From Turbatrix aceti (Eukaryota > Nematoda > Chromadorea > Rhabditida > Panagrolaimidae), in contig OZ017767.1 in NCBI GenBank assembly GCA_963969345.1, forward strand, positions 7,220,739 to 7,284,738: a DNA stretch of 64,000 bases, written 5' to 3'. This document shows positions 34,233-45,195 of this stretch, piece after piece; position 1 is the first letter of the stretch; the number at the start of each line of letters is the position of its first letter. A program made the translations under genes and the position numbers. Below the pieces are notes generated by a model. The model saw only the letters and a program-made list of their open reading frames with translations, searched no databases and was not told the DNA's origin.

Positions 34233-34742
34233 ATGCAATCTTTCACCAAATATCTTCTATTTTTGGCGTTTTTTGCGTTGGTGGCGACTTCATTTGCTGG
34301 CAAGCAGAAAAAGTTTGCCAAGCGTGACATTTTCAACGACGTCGAAAGCAGCTCCTCGTCGTTGGAAGGAAGTGGAGATTACGATTCTGACTATGTTGGA
34401 GACGACAACGATGATAACGACGGTGACAATGACAATAACGATGGAGATGCCGACGAATACCTGTCTTTCGAAAACTACGATGACGCTAATTCCAACGAAA
34501 CCCTAAGCGAAGCCCTGGAAGACGATGGCTTTGATTCTTCCGAAGGTGCCGAAATTTCAGCTGCAGTCGACAGCATCGAAAACGACGGAGGCGATGTGGC
34601 GGTCTATGCAGGTGATGGCTATGTCGTCATTGAAGGCTTCGAAGGCGGCGATTATGCTGGTGATTCTGTCGACGACCCGTCTGACGATGACTCCTCAGAT
34701 GATTATAACATTGTCGGCTCGGCCATTCCTTTCAAAAAATAA
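34233..34742 (+). CDS. Secreted acidic protein B, 169 aa
   Basis: A single-exon gene and paralogue of the gene at 33422. The signal peptide is MQSFTKYLLFLAFFALVATS, then a basic segment ending K-R at 30-31, followed by DIFNDV. The rest is dominated by aspartate, with D/N repeats near residues 60-80 (DDNDDNDGDNDNNDGD) and glycine/serine-rich acidic sequence to the end, which closes with a basic FKK. No cysteines and one N-x-T (NET) site. The same five bases (CAACG) precede both ATGs. Tandem arrangement and shared architecture show local duplication with fast divergence after the cleavage site. The function is unknown. Confidence 0.8.
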   Translation: MQSFTKYLLFLAFFALVATSFAGKQKKFAKRDIFNDVESSSSSLEGSGDYDSDYVGDDNDDNDGDNDNNDGDADEYLSFENYDDANSNETLSEALEDDGFDSSEGAEISAAVDSIENDGGDVAVYAGDGYVVIEGFEGGDYAGDSVDDPSDDDSSDDYNIVGSAIPFKK

Positions 34743-36914
34743 TTTGATAAGTTCATGCATTTTTTTGATGTTGCTTTGATAAAAATGTAATAATGGTCTG
34801 AGCTTCGGCTTGTAAATATTTATTTTATAACAAATATGATTTATAAAAAGTTGGGCTAGATGAGCCAGAAAAAAAGAGTAACGAGTAACGAGATCATCTC
34901 CCTGGGTTTTTGGATCAGACGAGATTATTTGTGGAGCCTAACGCTTATCGATCATTTTGAATGTTTTTTGGATGAAAGTGGGCGCGGCGCACGTATTGAA
35001 AAAAAAATGTTTTGGGGATAAACGGTGTTATCCGGGCCCTTTGAAAGATTTTATAAATTTTATAACTTCCTTTCCCTGCCAAAATCAATTTTTTGTAGGA
35101 GGAAGTAAATAATTCTGTGGCAATGCAATATTGTAACAGTCTGCGAACTCCGAGGCCTAGGTCGTGGTCGCGCTAAGCCGGGGCAATGTTAATTTGTCAA
35201 CAGATGGCTTGCTTGTTCCTGACCAAACAGCGCCAAAAAAAGTCAACGGAAGATGCCATCACGGGTGCTGGCTGGCCTGACTTGTTACGCTCGATCGCGA
35301 ACAAACGAACAAACGAACAAATAATAAATATAACCCTGGCGAGACCGGACCCTTAATCCCTTCGACTTGTGGCGTCCTTCCGGTGTGTGCTGAGGTGGGA
35401 GATGGGAGATGCATCGAGATGGGGCGTCGTGATTGCTGTTGTTTACCTTTACCACTTTTTTTCCCGGTGAGAGGCAACAACAACCCCCTCACAAATGTGA
35501 GACATCTCGCTCGCTCGACCGACCGAATGAACTCGTCTGACATGAGGACAAGGATGAGGAAAAAATTTTTGTGTTACATAATTCTGACATTTTGAAGGTG
35601 ATTTGGATCACTGGAAAATGGTTACGGTTGTTAGAAACTGTTCTGAAAAAATTTTTGTACACTTTGACCCAATTTTTCGCAAATTTGAGTATTTTTTTCG
35701 GTTCGGAAAAAAAAAGTTCTGAAAAAAATACGACTTTGATACTGAAAAGACAATTTCTAAATTTTTGACAGTCCAGAAAATTTTTTTTAAAAAGAAAATG
35801 CAACTTTGACACTCGAAAGATAATAAAAATTCTGGCACACGCGGCACCTTTGCAAAACACGGCACTTCCACCGGACAGTCCATGTTACAGTGACAATCAA
35901 AAATTTTACGAGTCATTGTCGGGCTTTGTGAGGCACGGGTCACCGAGAAGACCGCGCACACCGGAGACAGGTCCAGGTCGTTATTGTTGCAACTTTCGAG
36001 GACATCCTCGCCCTCACTTTTATGGAGTGAGTCTTCGGCAATCAAAAATTTATTCAGTAGCCTCTATTGTTTTCCAAAGAAATCGCTTACGTGTTATCCA
36101 GGTGACCCAGGTGACCGTGATTGTTGTTTGGTTGTTTGCATAAAAAACGTCAAATTCTGTTTTTCATTATATTTACCTGCGCACGCGACAGGTATTATCC
36201 CCAAAAATGAATCCTGGGTCATGGTGGAGGAAATTAATTATCGTGATTGGCAACACGTACTCTAATCATGATGCCAAAAATATCATTTTTATCTTTCAAA
36301 CGTCAGTCAGTCAACAAAACAAATATTCTGTCTTTCTGTCGGCTTGCAGTTGTACGATTTCTGAAGTCTAGCCGCTCCGAGCGCCGGTAATGACGGCACA
36401 GCGTCGTTACTTTCGCTGATTACGGTCGTCACCGACGGTGCCTCACCGACGGCGCCCCTGTTGCTGTGCTGACGTTGGCTCTAACAACTAACTAAGTAAG
36501 GCGTGTACTGCAGAGAGTGAGATTATCCCAGACGACGTCGTGATGCCAAAGGGGAGGATCAGGGGCGGTAGTAGATAACACCACCTTAAGGTGCCTGCCT
36601 GCCTCTCTGCTTGCTGCCATTCAGTTACATTAGTTTGATTGCGCGCTACCAGTCGGCGTGGGACATGCCTTCTCTCCTCAGGCAATCAGACGACAGTCGG
36701 CTACTGTCTGCTCTTGGAAAAACGGTCTGAAATTATAAATTTTTTTGGGGAAATGGTCTGGCAACGGCCAGGTGAAGATTTTGAGACTAAATTTGGGCTG
36801 ATGAGGTGAAAGTTGTCTAGACATTCGTTCTGGCACACGAGCGGGATTACGGTAGGTGAGACAAGCTTTTTTTTCAATTTTTTTTGACAAACTTTGAAAA
36901 AAAAATTTTTTTGG

Positions 36915-37145
36915 ATTTTCGTGGTGAGAAACAATCAAACATGCATTTTTTGCTTTTTTGACTGTTTTTTGAAACATGAACGCCTGATTCCTGAAAAAAA
37001 ATGCGTAATCACATAAAAAAGTTGCGCAGTTCACGGTTTTGTTTTCGTGCTGAGAAACAACAAATCATGCATTTTTTTGTTTTTTCTTGCGTTTTTTGCT
37101 TTTTTGAGTGTTTTTTGATACCTGACGCCCAATTTCTCCAAAAAG
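36915..37145. repeat. Two-copy direct repeat
   Basis: The first unit at about 36915-37000 and the second at about 37040-37145 share, in order, TTTTCGTG-TGAGAAACAA, CATGCATTTTTT, GCTTTTTTGA-TGTTTTTTGA and a CCTGA/CCTGACGCC segment. The spacing between units is about 120 bp. Confidence 0.5.
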
Positions 37146-40100
37146 ACACTGATTTGTCAAATCATTCCCCAAATAATGTGCTTTCATGCTTGAAAAAAAA
37201 CTAAACTCTATTTCTCTCCCGACAATCCCAGCCAGGTGTCCCCGTGTATCCATTTGTCGCTTCATTACCCTGCATATCATTTCCAAACGTGTAATTATGT
37301 ACCTGACATCTTGACTCTGCTGCTTGCTGCTTGCGTATCCCTCGAACCGACCTTTCCGATGAGCACGAACTTGTCGCATCTCGCACCTCGCACCTTTTCA
37401 TACATACATTCATACGAGCTACCCGGATTAAATATTACCTTGTTATCTGTTATCACATTGGCGCCACTGCAGCCACCTCGCTCTGCTTATCACCTAGTAC
37501 CTCTCCGGCCACTCTCGCCCTACTTTGACCGATTATCGTCACTTACTTTTCTGCTATTCTGATTGATTTACGACTCGCTTCTTGTCATTTTACGACTTGA
37601 CTTTGCCACCTTTTTTTTTGTTACCGTGTTCAGGTGTATTCTGTAGTTCTTATGTGCCATGAACCCGTCCCTTTTTCTCCTGCGCAACCTGGTGAAACAA
37701 ACTCAAAACAAACAAGACGTGCATATTTACCGCATCTCCGGTAAGTATTATCCCAAAAATCGGGGGAACGATTTGCATTATTTTATAGAATTTTATAGAG
37801 TCCAGGGCATCAAAAATGTCTCAGAATACGCAATTAAGATGCGCTCATCCCCCTACTTGATAGTGGACGAGTCAAAATAGTGCTACCGTAACCGGGGTAA
37901 AGGGAGGGGAGAGTCAATGACTCGCGCACCCTTGACTCTGACGTGCGACGTGCCAATTAGGGCATTAGGCAAGGTGACTGTATAGCACCTGTTTTTTTTT
38001 CCTGATGAGACAGACGATCCCTGGTTGCTTGGACTTGGATGAAGCAAGTCCGGTACTACGGCGTGGGCCGGATCAAGTGAGTGAGTGGATTAACAAATCG
38101 GTCACCTTCATCAAACTTGAAAGGCAAAAAGGACAAAAACAAGAGTGGAGTCGCGCGTTGACGCTTGTTCCCCGCTTTTGTCTCTCTGACTCACCAGTCA
38201 AAGAGTCAGTCGAGAACTAATGGAGTTAGCACGGCTATTAGCAGGTCGTCAAACCTTTGTTTGGATTGCTTGTTTTGTGCACGAAAACTCTTTTGCACCA
38301 GGGTATCAAGACTGACTTAGTCAGACGCCGGGATGGCTGGAAATCGTAGGAAATGGAATTTAGTGATTTTAACCGGGATTGGCGGGCGGGCGACACGACG
38401 ACTGGAAGATGAGTATGTACTTATATAGCAATCGATTCACATCAGGTAAAGGTGTGTTCTCGAATCGATGACTAGATTCGATGACTAGATTGTTCTTTGC
38501 GCCTTCAATTCCAATCCCTGCATTTTCCCTCACTCAGACGACGAACACGGCACCGAGAACCTTCTTCCCTGTCTTGCTTGCTCGCCCGGATAAACAAAGT
38601 GCCATAGTTTCCAAGTTGGTTGTTCGAGAACGCTAACGCAAACGATATTGTGCCAAAAATGGACACAGACGCTGTTTGCGCAAAGTGCCATCTGGGCCCC
38701 TTGACTGCCTTGACTGGCGGCCATTAACACGGACGGGGAGGGGGGGGGGCAAAACAATGTTTTGGCCTGGCTTTTAACTTTTTACATGCCTTGTGTCATC
38801 ATTGGACCGCCGGCAGTCATTAAGCCTGCCGTGGGAACATCCAGCAGGGGGGGGGGGGAAGAGAGGGCCACTTTGCCTCGAGTCTCGTCTTCCAAAACAA
38901 TCTCGGTCCCTTGCACTACAGTACGTACGGTGGGTACATAAGCCTCGGGCCGTTAACAAAATTGAAAAGAAAAAAAATTTTGTTGGAAAACCACGAAGAC
39001 CGCCAATTCACACCAAAAAATAAATAAATGGCGGCAACGGTGATGAGGATAGGATATAAAAATGCAAATTTTAACTGCGGGTCTTTTTCTTTTTCCTTGT
39101 TCTTCGGTCCGGGTCCAATCGGTTTTTTTTTTAACTGCAATCGTTCGTTTCTGACAAATTGAATGAGGTTAATTTAGTGGCCTCAGCCGGACAGAAAAAA
39201 AAAGCCTGTTGCGTTGGTTGGTCGGCAAACAATGGAATGGAACAGTGCAGCCAGCGCCCCCTTGCGTTAGATTTTTTTAGCATCGCCGCGATAGAAAAAA
39301 AAGTATTTTTTGAAGAATTTTTTCTCGACGGTACACGCATCCCTCTGCAAAAAGTTGTGTTGGACGACGACGACCGTGGAGAGTGGTGGCTGGCAGCGGT
39401 GGTAGTGGTTTGTTCATCTCCACGCGCATCACGTGTCCGGGCTGGGATACGGTAGGTGTATGTTCGTTCTATCACCTCTGCGCCCCTGCTTTTCTGCACA
39501 GACAGGCAACTACTAACTCTGCGTAGAAACAGTAGGTAGATGGGCTGGCTGCGTCGTTGTCAGCCACCGCCACCACCGGTCTGGTCTCCGCTGATGATGC
39601 TGATGCAGGTGATGGCGCGCCGAGTGTGTACAACTGTACTACACCCCCCTCTGAAGCCCCTGCAAACAAGTTAGCGAGGTGAAGGAATGGAAGCGAGACG
39701 AGTTGCTTGCCTTGCCTTGCAACAACTCAACTCCTGCAACGCTCACAAACAACGTGTTTGCCAGTCAGTCTCCGTGACGATCAGGAGGATTTGCGAGACA
39801 AGAATCTGTTTTCCCCAAAACTTTTGTACCTCAAAGAACTTCCCAACAACACGCAAAAAAATTTGATTTTCCATATAATTTTTGATTTTTCGCTCAATTG
39901 ATCGGTGAAAAGTTGACTTCTTCAATTTTTGACAAGCACGGGAAAAAAGGAAAAAATTTGTCAAGAGTCGAGTTTTTCAATTTTGATTGCGCAAGTCGCC
40001 GCAATCTGTCAAAAAAACACATGGCTACATGCCTGACAAGGTCGAGGACAGGCGGAGGTGTGAGGCATCGTCGACGGCCCCCGCTGTGCGTGTGACGAGA

Positions 40101-43008
40101 TTCGGCCTGACAAGCGCGCAAGATGGGATGGGAGACGGGGTTTGACCTGACCAAACTTGCGTGAGGTAGTAAATAGTTGGGTGGGTGGTTATTAATCTCT
40201 AAATAATCCAGGGGAGAATAGGGCGCCGCGCTCGAGAGGGCTCGTTCGGCTAAGGAAGGACTTTTCGCGCAGAACAGAGGACAATGAGGTTAGATTGTTT
40301 TGTGTTTCCACCGCCGACGATGAGGATGAGGATGATACATACCGGGTGAGAGCGATCCATTTCCATTTCCAGTCAATTCACGTCGGGCACCACTTAAACG
40401 GCCATTTGCAACTAGTCTGCCCTCGTAATCCTCTCCCCCTTAGTTTCTATCTCTTTCCGCGCGCGTCGGCCCGCCGCACTTGGCAAAAATCGTAGCGCTA
40501 ATCGCAGTTGTCGGATGCGGATGCCGACACTGCCGATACTGACGCGACAGTGGATCATCAGGGCACTCGAACGACAATGCGGTAAAACAAAAGGTCCGCG
40601 CGAGACGATCAAAACAGCGTCCTCCGTTCACGCTCGTTTACCCCAATCATCCGTATCCACCAGACATACAAACCTACAGTACCCATCCCAAACATGCCAA
40701 TTAACACGTATAGTTAAGTATTTAGTTTCCAATCAAAGAAGAAAAACAAGAGCGAACTATTGTAAAAAAGTAGAAATTAGAAATAAGAAATAAGAAAATG
40801 AAAAATAGAAAACGCGTGAAATTTTTTCTAAGAAACGAGAACGAGAACGAGAACGAGAACGGCGACTGAACTGACTCTGACTCTGGATCGTCGGTTTTTG
40901 AGAAGACGCGGAATCGGAATAGAAAAGAATCTTATAAAAGAATTTCCTGCGAGTGTGCACGCATAAATCGCCTTAAAAATCCAATCTGGGCCAGGTTTTA
41001 TTGACAACACAACCACGACGACAGAGAAGAAGAAGACGAAGAAGACCTTTGTCATCACCACCGCCGGCGAAAAAAAAAAGACAAAGCTCGCGGGAAATAG
41101 AAAACAGTGGACGATCATCGTCGATTGTCGATTGACGATTGTCGATTGATCGGCTTTTGTATGTATACCGCGGGTATTGATTTTGCTTGAATGAGGCTAG
41201 GAAGTACTAGGAAAATTTGCAGGGACACTTTTTTCATGCCAAACTAATTTTGGATCGAAAGCGAAGAGTTGGAACAAAATTCATGCTTTCCCAAAAATCA
41301 TTCTTGATCACGTCCCTGATTTTGCCAGTTCGAGCAGCTATCATCTTCTGCTCGCCAAAAAAAACCTAATCACATACATACATTCACGTGACGGAAACGT
41401 CTTACAGTATGGTATCCTTTTTCTTCCCCCCCCCCCAAAAAAAAGGTGGTAGTATACCAGAGTATGATCTCGTTATCAAAATCTGTTTAAAATACGCTAC
41501 GGAGAATAGAAAGATGCAACGCAACGTAAATCATCCACCGAGTTGGCCTTATCACAAAAGAAGCGTAGAAGAGGACGCCTCTGTGTTGTATGACAAAAAA
41601 ACGAGGTGTCAGAAACCAGCTAACAGCCGCCTGCCGGCTGGGTGTCTCGACTCCGAACTGACAATGTAGGAGGAAAGTTGGACGGTTTTTGAATTTGCGC
41701 AAACCTTTCTAATCACCGGCTCATCCGCTCGGCTTACGTTGAGCCTCATCGCTTAGGCTTATGCGGCCGAAGCGCTTTGCATGTTTTCCTGAATTTTTTT
41801 CCCTGAAGAGCCTACTGGCCTGCTGGGGGGTGCTTGTCTTGCACGGCAGACAATCGTGGCAAGACACAACACGGAGTTTCATTAACCTTTTTGAAATTCA
41901 TTAAATATTTAGTTAGATCGACTAAGCCTGAAGTTTTGCTTTGATTACGCCCCAACCAACCAAGAGAAAAAAAAGACGGTCCAATGGGAAGCAGGTGCAC
42001 TTTCACGCAAAGACACGCCCTTTCCCCGTGGTGATTACGGTAGCCAGCCGCTGTTACCACTGCTCGTTCGTTCCGACCCCCGAAGCAGCAACCATAGGAA
42101 AGACCCGCCCATTCTCGGGTTCTCTCTCTCTTTTTGCTTCTCTCTCTTGTCGTCGTCGTCGTCCATGTTTGCATTATGAATTTAGGAAGAGAGTAGAGGA
42201 CGAATCGGCTCCTCTCCCTCCCTATGTGCACACGACCACGAACGAGACTACGGGAGGATAGTAGTTAGTTGTCTGTGAGTGAATCGCTTTGCTTTGTGCG
42301 TGTCCTTGCCTCTCTTCTAAAAACTTTATCCGGCATCAATCCGCGCTTAGCCGGCGTTCAGTCGATTACTTATCACCGGGCTTACGCTGAGCTTGATGAT
42401 GAGAATGACGGTGATGGTGGTGGGGCCCTTCTTTCACAACACATACACACACGGAGCGCATCACCACCCTCCTCGGGCCCAAGTCTAATCGGTTTAACGG
42501 CGCAGGCAGTAGTGAGTGTTTGTCAGCACTCAGTAACCACACCGAATCGAAACAATGAGGAGGGGCGCGTAAGCGGCTTCAAGCATGCCGTAAGCCCATC
42601 TCAATCAGCGGAAGAGGGCTAAGCTTGAAAATCGCATCGCTATGAGCGTGGCGATCCGCAAACATGTAATATATGTAGTGCTAAGCCGTTCCCGATGAGA
42701 TAATTTTTTTTATATATTGATTGTGTGTCGCTTGTCGATTAATTTGATTCGATTGGATGATCACGTCGGCTTAGCCGATCGAAGGCGATTTGCCGTGATA
42801 AGCCGTGTGATTTCGTTTCCTCCCCACCCCCCTTCCTTCCTTCTTCGCGACGCTTATGTACTTGAATTACATTGTCAGTTGTTGGTTGTCTCTCGATTCT
42901 CGTGTACGGCTCGACATGTCCACGGTCATGGATCCTCGACATTTTTGTCTTCCAGGTTATCTTTTTCACTCAAACATTCAAAATCATTCACCCAGTAACA
43001 AATTATAT

Positions 43009-43026
43009 TACTACTACTACTACTAC
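43009..43026. repeat. (TAC)6 microsatellite before the Otx ATG
   Basis: Six TAC units end one base before the ATG at 43028. Length changes here would alter the leader just before the start codon but not the protein. Confidence 0.7.
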
Positions 43027-43027
43027 T

Positions 43028-45195
43028 ATGTCTTACCTGTCACCGGTGGGCGCCGGCAACGCAATGAATACAGCAGCTGCTGCAAATATGGCTAACTACT
43101 TTTCGAAAGTGACGTATCCGACGGCGCCGAATGGACTTCCTAGTTTTCCGGCATTTCCAACGACGAATCCTATCAATTCGATTGGGTATTCTCTGGATCC
43201 TTCTATCGGATGGCACGGCGGGCCACCGCCTCCGAGGTTGGTTTTTGACTTGATTTGGGTGGATTTGGATTTAGGAAAAAAAAATTTAAAATTTGAAATT
43301 TTTTTAAATTTCGAATCTGGGATCAGTTGGATTTTGAACAATTTCATATTTTTTTCCATTTTGAATCTAGGATCAGTGGGATTTTGTAAGATTCAACGAT
43401 TTTTTGACAAATAATTTTTTTTGGCAGAATCAGCTTTTTTGCTAAAATCTTCTTTTTTCACTTTCGTCCGAGTTAATATTCAGAAAGTGTTTGGTTGCTG
43501 ATTAATTCTGTCTAATAACCAATTAATACACTCTAAACAGACAATTCTGGTATTATTTTTGGGGCACGAAGCAAAACAGAAGCTTTGTTTGATAAAAACA
43601 ATTTACATACAAAATTTTTGGGACCAAAACAAATTTTTTCATAATAAATATTTTTTTCAATGCATGATTGAGAATTTAGAAAATGGATGTTTGACTATCC
43701 TGGTTGCAGGAAACAACGTCGTGAACGAACGACCTTCACCCGGTCTCAACTGGAAATTCTAGAAACCGTATTCCTTAAAACACGCTATCCGGATATCTTT
43801 ATGCGTGAGGATATGGCATCCAAGATTGGACTTCCCGAGAGTCGAGTTCAGGTGAGTGTTGTTTTTTTCTTTCTGTTCAGAAACAAATGTGGGTTCCCTC
43901 GTGCAAAGTTATATAGTATATCTAAAATTAGCCATGTCTGCTTGCTGATTTCATTTCGCAATTGCTCTGTTTTACTTTTCGCAACTGGAGAAAAAAACCG
44001 GTGACTACGGTAGCAACAACAACAGCAGCTCTGCCAGTCGGGGGATGACGATGACCTGCTTTACCGCGCAGCATCGCGGGGTGCTCTGCGGTGCTACTGA
44101 CCACGACCACGACCACGACCACGATGATGACGAAGCGAGCGGGGCTACCGGATTACTGCGCGGCGACGAAGAAGAAGAAGAAGAAGAGGAGGAGGGGGTC
44201 TTCGCAAAAAGGTAGCTATGTAGCGATCGTGGCTGACTGACTGAGGGATGCGATGCATCCCCAAACCAAACTGCCGTCCGTGCTGCTGGCTGGGGTGGTG
44301 TTGTTTGTCGTCAACATCAACATCATTGGTCGTGAGGTTTGAGGTTTTGAGGGACAAAATCAAAATCGCAGCAATGTAACCGGTTTTGCTTGGCGATTGG
44401 AATTCTGCACGCCGCACGCGTCACCGATCGCGATCATCGACGTCAGGGGGATTACGGTGGAAAACGAGCTGATGACATGAGAAGGAAGAAATTCTGTTGT
44501 TGTTGATCGGGGAGTTGGGGCACGTGGAATTTTGCTTAATCCTCTGGAAGTTGTTTAGTTATTCGATCAGGGATACTACATTACACAAAAAACATGACGC
44601 ACAATGTTTTTTGCAAAAGAATGATCTAACTTTGCTCGAATGTTGAATAAAATAATTTCAAAACCCTAGAACACAATAAAATATTTCAAATCTTCAGGTT
44701 TGGTTCAAAAACCGCCGTGCAAAGGCCAGGCAACAAAAGAAAACCCAACAATGCGTGTCTCAGACAGATCGCTCGTCTTCTGCCTCCGAGAATTCCGCCG
44801 CGAGCGGTGGCTCTTCTACCTCATCTTCCAGCGACCCAGCCAGCACAACCAGTGAACCACAGATCGAGATCAAAGCTGAGGACCTCTCTTCCGGGCAGCA
44901 ACCCAATGAGAGTTCTTCCGTGTCCGTCACTGATTTCAACAAGTCCTCGCCACCCGATCAGACGACCCTAGAGATCAAAAACAGCCTCGCGTGCTACGGA
45001 AATATCTCGCCATCAGCTGGCTACGCTGCCGCAACAGCTTTTCCGTCATTCCGGCAGTACTCGAATCCCGCCGCGGCCGCTGCTGCCTACGGCTACCCTC
45101 AGGGCACGGGCATGGAATACCTGGCGTATCCCCCCGTGACAGCCGCCGCGCAGTACATGTCTGCCGATTCGTGGAAATTTACCATGAACCCATAA
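43028..45195 (+). CDS. Otx/TTX-1-class paired-like homeobox protein
   Basis: Three exons, 43028-43236, 43710-43851 and 44698-45195, joined in phases 2 and 0, giving 282 residues. Donors are GTTGGT and GTGAGT. The homeodomain starts about residue 72 with [19 protein letters not shown] and includes [20 protein letters not shown] and, across the second intron, [15 protein letters not shown]. Lysine at homeodomain position 50 (W-F-K-N) is the mark of the Otx/Bicoid class. The second intron splits the homeodomain before V-W-F, a common position in paired-type genes. The N-terminus [10 protein letters not shown] and the alanine- and serine-rich C-terminus fit the nematode Otx proteins. C. elegans has three (ttx-1, ceh-36, ceh-37) in thermosensory and chemosensory neuron identity; I cannot say which one this is, so I give no symbol. 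A cis-spliced upstream exon remains possible. Confidence 0.9.

Larger units (their letters stand above)
34743..43027. other. Long gene-poor region upstream of the Otx gene
   Basis: 8.3 kb with no gene I can support. A possible cysteine-rich exon on the minus strand near 35850-36020 and a possible short exon at 37659-37739 (MNPSLFLLRNLV, ending at a GTAAGT) are too weak to call. G or C runs of 10-12 lie at 38740-38749, 38847-38858 and 41426-41436. A two-copy direct repeat lies near 36.9-37.1 kb. Large upstream regions are common for homeobox genes. TTTTGTCTTCCAG at 42943-42955 is a good acceptor 72 bases before the Otx ATG. Confidence 0.45.

Noticed and set aside
37659..37739. Possible first exon MNPSLFLLRNLV... 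ending at GTAAGT
   Set aside because: The next acceptor in phase is unclear. It might be an upstream Otx exon, but nothing in its sequence supports that.
44168..44200. (GAA)n stretch in the second Otx intron as a coding exon
   Set aside because: It lies between well-defined donor and acceptor sites that join in phase. The GAA/CCACGA repeats are microsatellites.
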